The position numbers and the translations under genes are program-made. 9,699 nt of DNA from Bacteroidetes bacterium UBA7368 (GTDB taxonomy: Bacteria; Bacteroidota; Rhodothermia; Rhodothermales; UBA10348): the NCBI GenBank assembly GCA_002469915.1, contig DKOG01000219.1:1-9699 (forward strand), given 5' to 3'. Shown in pieces: positions 6,064 through 9,699 of the stretch. Every line of letters begins with the position of its first letter. Within the stretch, counting starts at the first letter, position 1. The notes below the pieces were generated by a model, which was not told where the DNA came from, did not search any database, and saw only the letters and a list, made by a program, of their open reading frames with translations.

Positions 6064-7236
6064 TTACACAACGAGGCTTTGTGCGTCCACGGGGAGTGTT
6101 TGAATCACGTCCTCACCATCAACAAGTACCATCTGCTTCTGAGTGCTTACCACCACACAGGCGTGATTGGGCACGACCCGCACACGGTCTCCCACACGAA
6201 GGGTTGAGCCTCCACGAATCCGGACCCACCCATGTTCTTCCGAAAGGGCATTGATGACCGCGTGCGGCATCGGAACCATTTCTTTGGAGTCGTACAAAAT
6301 CTGACCAAATCCTTCCGCCTGATAAGCCCCGTCCGAAGTCAGCACTTTCTTTCCTGCATCAAGAAAAAGGCGCTCACTGCCATCGGCATTTCGATGTCTT
6401 GAAAATACGGTGGCATATACCGAAAGGGAGCAGCAATCCATCGGCTGCACACCCAGATTAACCTGAGTCATATCATGGAAAACATAATTTCCGGGTCTTA
6501 TTTCCGTTATTTTGAACCCTTGGTATTCCGTATTTGAGAAATAGCGAAGTGAAGGAGTGCTACCGATACTGATTTCAAGATCACCCGTAACAGCCGCCCG
6601 GACACCCGCTTCGCGCAAACTGACGGCAAACTCCAGCATACGATCCCGTTCTTGATCCGACACGCGTTTGAGTGAATCACCAAGTGATTCCCCTTCAGTC
6701 TGAGGACCGTAATAAGAGTGTCCTGCATGGGTCAGAATACCCACTACTTTAAGACCTGGCATTCCGTCTACACGAGCGGCAAATGCGGCGCTCTCTGAGC
6801 GATTCCATAAAACCCCACATCGGTGATATCCGATATCCGTTTCGATAACCACCTCGGCTTCCAATCCCTGAGCAGAGAAAAAGGCTGATGCAGCAGATGC
6901 TCCTTCCATGGTATCAACGCAGAAAGAGATGCGCGCTTGCGTCATTAGCTGAGCAACCCGAGCATATTTATCCTCCCCAAAAAGGGCATAGGCGACTCTA
7001 ATGTCGTCAAAACCCGCCTTAACAAAGGTCTCGGCTTCACCAAGCTTCGCAACCGTCAGGCCCGAAGCACCTAAATCTCGCTGCATCGTTGCGATGAAGA
7101 CTGATTTGTGAGTTTTGATATGTGGCCTAAGGTGGACCCCTTCTCTGGCAGCATGCTCCTGCATGACACTCAGATTTTTTTCCAGTCTTTTTCTTTCAAT
7201 TAGAACTGCTGGCGTCGGAAGATCAGAAAGGATCAT
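6064..7236 (-). CDS. D-serine dehydratase / D-threonine aldolase-like PLP enzyme (DSD1 family), 390 aa
   Basis: A PLP enzyme of the alanine-racemase fold (fold type III). The N-terminus DLPTPAVLIERKRLEKNL is the family opening. HIKTHK carries the probable Schiff-base Lys41. The C-terminal domain has GNYVFHDMTQ and ends with PNHACVVV, whose His358 and Cys360 match the metal-binding H-x-C of D-serine dehydratase-type members (D-threonine aldolases usually have H-x-D at this site). This favours cleavage or dehydration of a D-amino acid such as D-serine, but bacterial relatives vary, so substrate and reaction are inferred. No signal peptide; cytoplasmic. Length is normal. Its ATG (7236) lies 10 nt after the stop of the lipoprotein gene, so the two are likely co-transcribed. 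No strong Shine-Dalgarno is seen. Confidence 0.9.
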   Translation of the reverse strand: MILSDLPTPAVLIERKRLEKNLSVMQEHAAREGVHLRPHIKTHKSVFIATMQRDLGASGLTVAKLGEAETFVKAGFDDIRVAYALFGEDKYARVAQLMTQARISFCVDTMEGASAASAFFSAQGLEAEVVIETDIGYHRCGVLWNRSESAAFAARVDGMPGLKVVGILTHAGHSYYGPQTEGESLGDSLKRVSDQERDRMLEFAVSLREAGVRAAVTGDLEISIGSTPSLRYFSNTEYQGFKITEIRPGNYVFHDMTQVNLGVQPMDCCSLSVYATVFSRHRNADGSERLFLDAGKKVLTSDGAYQAEGFGQILYDSKEMVPMPHAVINALSEEHGWVRIRGGSTLRVGDRVRVVPNHACVVVSTQKQMVLVDGEDVIQTLPVDAQSLVV

Positions 7237-7246
7237 AATAAACTAC

Positions 7247-8143
7247 CTATTGAGGCCACTCGATCTGCAATGAAGTAATTAGAACCGAAAGAATGTCCGC
7301 TTTTTCGGCTCCATGCGATGTGTAATAAAGGAGGCGACCATCTCGGCTGACCTCCGCTCCATACTCGAGATTCTCTGTATTCACCTCGGGGCCGAGATGC
7401 TGAGGTGTAGACCAATCGTCCCCATCTCTAAACGAAATAAACAGATCATCGCCCCCCATTCCCATTGGATCATCAGCTCGGGAAAAAATCAGGTAGCGTT
7501 CCAGCCCATCTACATATACATCCGATTCTGAATAGGTTGAGTTTACCTCGCCAGACAAGGCCTCCACTTCATATCCATCCATCCCCAGTTTAGCCCGGTA
7601 TAGATCGAATTGTCCCATTCCTCCTTCCCTATCAGAGGCAAAATAGATGGAGCCTGTTTCCGAGACTGATCCATGCATGTCATTGGCATCTGTATTGACT
7701 GTCGTAAGCGCTTCTGGCGCCATCCATTCTTGACCGTCATGCATTGCGATCCACAAATTAAAATCGCCAGGCGCGGATTCTCCAACCACTGGGCGATCCG
7801 AAGAAAACAACAGCGCATCGAGCGCAGGATAAAAACGAACACCCCGATCATTGAACTGACCAGAAAAAGGAAGCAGAGTGGGTGAAGACCATCCAGAGGC
7901 GGTTTGTACGGACTCAAAAAGGGCGTGGTTAGTCCACGATTCGTTGTGTGTTCCGAAAACCAGCCTTGTCTTTTCAGAGTTGAAGGTCGCCCAGCTTTCA
8001 TTTGCTTCGACCTCAATCTCGCTTAACGGCTCACCCTGAAAAAAACGGCCTGAGTAATCGGGGACTTGCTCTGCACATCCCACAGTCAGGAGGGATACAA
8101 AGGACATCAGAAGCAGAGTTCGGGAGGAGTTCTTCAATAACAT
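7247..8143 (-). CDS. Lipoprotein with PD40/WD40-like beta-propeller repeats, 298 aa
   Basis: The first 23 residues form a lipoprotein signal peptide: Lys4 and Arg8 in the n-region, a hydrophobic core (TLLLMSFVSLL) and the lipobox TVGC, with Cys23 as lipidation site (Thr at -3 is acceptable but less usual than Leu). The mature part has several PD40-type blades of the TolB-like propeller class: repeated patterns of a strand ending in FSSD/FASD followed by a small-polar loop and DLY/DLF, e.g. LLFSSDRP, IYFASDREGGMGQFDLY, LIFSRADDPMGMGGDDLFIS and LLYYTSHG. It probably sits in the envelope facing the periplasm; such domains bind proteins or peptidoglycan-associated partners, or form part of OmpA-like surface proteins, but here no OmpA domain follows. 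It is the first gene of a two-gene unit with the D-amino-acid enzyme, 151 bases downstream of atpC and beyond a terminator-like hairpin. Exact role unknown. Confidence 0.85.
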   Translation of the reverse strand: MLLKNSSRTLLLMSFVSLLTVGCAEQVPDYSGRFFQGEPLSEIEVEANESWATFNSEKTRLVFGTHNESWTNHALFESVQTASGWSSPTLLPFSGQFNDRGVRFYPALDALLFSSDRPVVGESAPGDFNLWIAMHDGQEWMAPEALTTVNTDANDMHGSVSETGSIYFASDREGGMGQFDLYRAKLGMDGYEVEALSGEVNSTYSESDVYVDGLERYLIFSRADDPMGMGGDDLFISFRDGDDWSTPQHLGPEVNTENLEYGAEVSRDGRLLYYTSHGAEKADILSVLITSLQIEWPQ

Positions 8144-8195
8144 CGTGTTTGACGGTCAAATAGCAGGAATCGAGAGATGTCTGCCGATGATTTCC

Positions 8196-8231
8196 AAAAA
8201 AACGGAGGATAGCATGAAGTCGCTCCCTCGT
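8196..8231 (-). terminator. Intrinsic terminator candidate of the atpDC operon
   Basis: On the - strand ACGAGG (8231-8226) pairs with CCT-c-CGT (8208-8202, one bulged base). A short inner AGC/GCT pair follows, and the stem runs directly into seven T (A8196-A8202 on +). It begins about 64 bases after the atpC stop. The stem is modest (about 9 bp with a bulge), but T-run and position fit, and it would separate atpDC from the lipoprotein gene. Confidence 0.5.
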
Positions 8232-8294
8232 CTAAGAAGTTTCTCTATTCAAGTTCCAATTCGTATCGAGAATGCTCCGGCACCGCGCCCTGAA

Positions 8295-8705
8295 CTATCG
8301 CTTGCGACCAACCGTTGCCATTGCAACGCGAACACGATTTCGTGCACGATTCAGCGCACGAGACATAGTATCTTTGGTATCCGCATCGAGAGTTCCTGCC
8401 AATGCTTCAACAGCCCGCTGCTCTGCAGCTTGCGCTCGTTCCACATCAATGTCGGAAGCCAATTCAGCAGTCTGGGCCAGTACCGTGACCGCATTGTCAG
8501 CCACCTCTAGAAAACCACCACTGGTTGCAAAGGTGATGGATGTCCCTGTATTGTCTTTTAAAACAAGCGGGCCCACCTCTATTGCTGCAATCATCGGAGC
8601 GTGATTTTTCAACACCTCAAATGATCCTTCTACACCAGGAGCCTTTACTCCTTGTGTTTCACCGCAAAAGACGCGGCCGGCTGGTGATACGATTTCGACA
8701 AACAT
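8295..8705 (-). CDS. atpC: F1 ATP synthase epsilon subunit
   Basis: Epsilon belongs to the central rotor stalk of F1, couples gamma rotation to the c-ring and inhibits ATP hydrolysis through its C-terminal helices. At 136 aa it has normal length. The N-terminal beta-sandwich (about 1-85) begins MFVEIVSPAGRVFCGET and has the family core GSFEVLKNHAPMIAAIEVG and ATSGGFLEVADNAVTVLA. The C-terminal helical hairpin (about 86-136) is Ala/Arg-rich (ERAQAAEQRAVEAL, ALNRARNRVRVA). It follows atpD after 35 bases on the same strand and without a clear Shine-Dalgarno, as usual for atpDC. No other atp gene lies downstream. Confidence 0.96.
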   Translation of the reverse strand: MFVEIVSPAGRVFCGETQGVKAPGVEGSFEVLKNHAPMIAAIEVGPLVLKDNTGTSITFATSGGFLEVADNAVTVLAQTAELASDIDVERAQAAEQRAVEALAGTLDADTKDTMSRALNRARNRVRVAMATVGRKR

Positions 8706-8740
8706 ATGCGTCGTTCGGATGCTGTTTCAGGATTGGCGGT

Positions 8741-9699
<959 letters not shown>

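Noticed and set aside
8145..8510. Plus-strand ORF, including an internal ATG at 8214 with GGAGG six bases upstream
   Set aside because: It lies mostly antisense to atpC and its composition is that of a shadow frame. The apparent GGAGG is explained as one arm of the atpDC terminator hairpin on the - strand.

Overview
The window reads as chromosomal housekeeping DNA from a bacterium of the FCB group, most likely Bacteroidota or a relative such as Rhodothermota/Balneolota. Three things suggest this: a DUF3109-family cysteine-rich protein (a family I associate mainly with Bacteroidota); an ATP synthase cluster holding beta and epsilon directly followed by unrelated genes, as in the detached atpDC cluster of that group; and mostly weak Shine-Dalgarno sequences. 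This is inference from family knowledge, not a database result.

Layout from left to right: (1) the C-terminal part of an unidentified multi-pass membrane protein on the + strand, cut by the left edge (to 500) and followed by a very strong GC-rich hairpin; (2) a 64-residue orphan protein on the - strand (730-924), whose start I moved inward to an ATG with a clear GGGAGG; (3) about 355 bases without a gene (925-1279), holding two tandem intrinsic-terminator-like structures for the - strand; (4) a tight three-gene - strand operon, DUF3109 protein -> rpoN (sigma-54) -> class-V aminotransferase/cysteine desulfurase-like enzyme, with spacers of 9 and 12 nt; (5) a 133-base divergent promoter region; (6) ruvB on the + strand; (7) a convergent junction with a structured 55-base spacer; (8) a two-gene - strand unit, a PD40 beta-propeller lipoprotein -> a D-serine dehydratase/D-threonine aldolase-like PLP enzyme (10-nt spacer); (9) atpD (3' part only, cut by the right edge) -> atpC, ended by a hairpin plus T-run on the - strand.

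Functionally these are mostly independent modules: energy conversion (F1 beta and epsilon), Holliday-junction branch migration (RuvB), sigma-54 transcription, D-amino-acid metabolism and an outer-envelope lipoprotein. The least understood linkage is sigma-54 co-transcribed with a metal-ligating Cys-rich protein and a desulfurase-like enzyme. I see no mobile element, CRISPR array, tRNA, rRNA or evident defence system. I did not find a convincing new biological system; the most useful points are the rpoN operon composition, an altered residue in the RpoN box, the orphan small protein, corrected gene starts and the RNA structures between genes.
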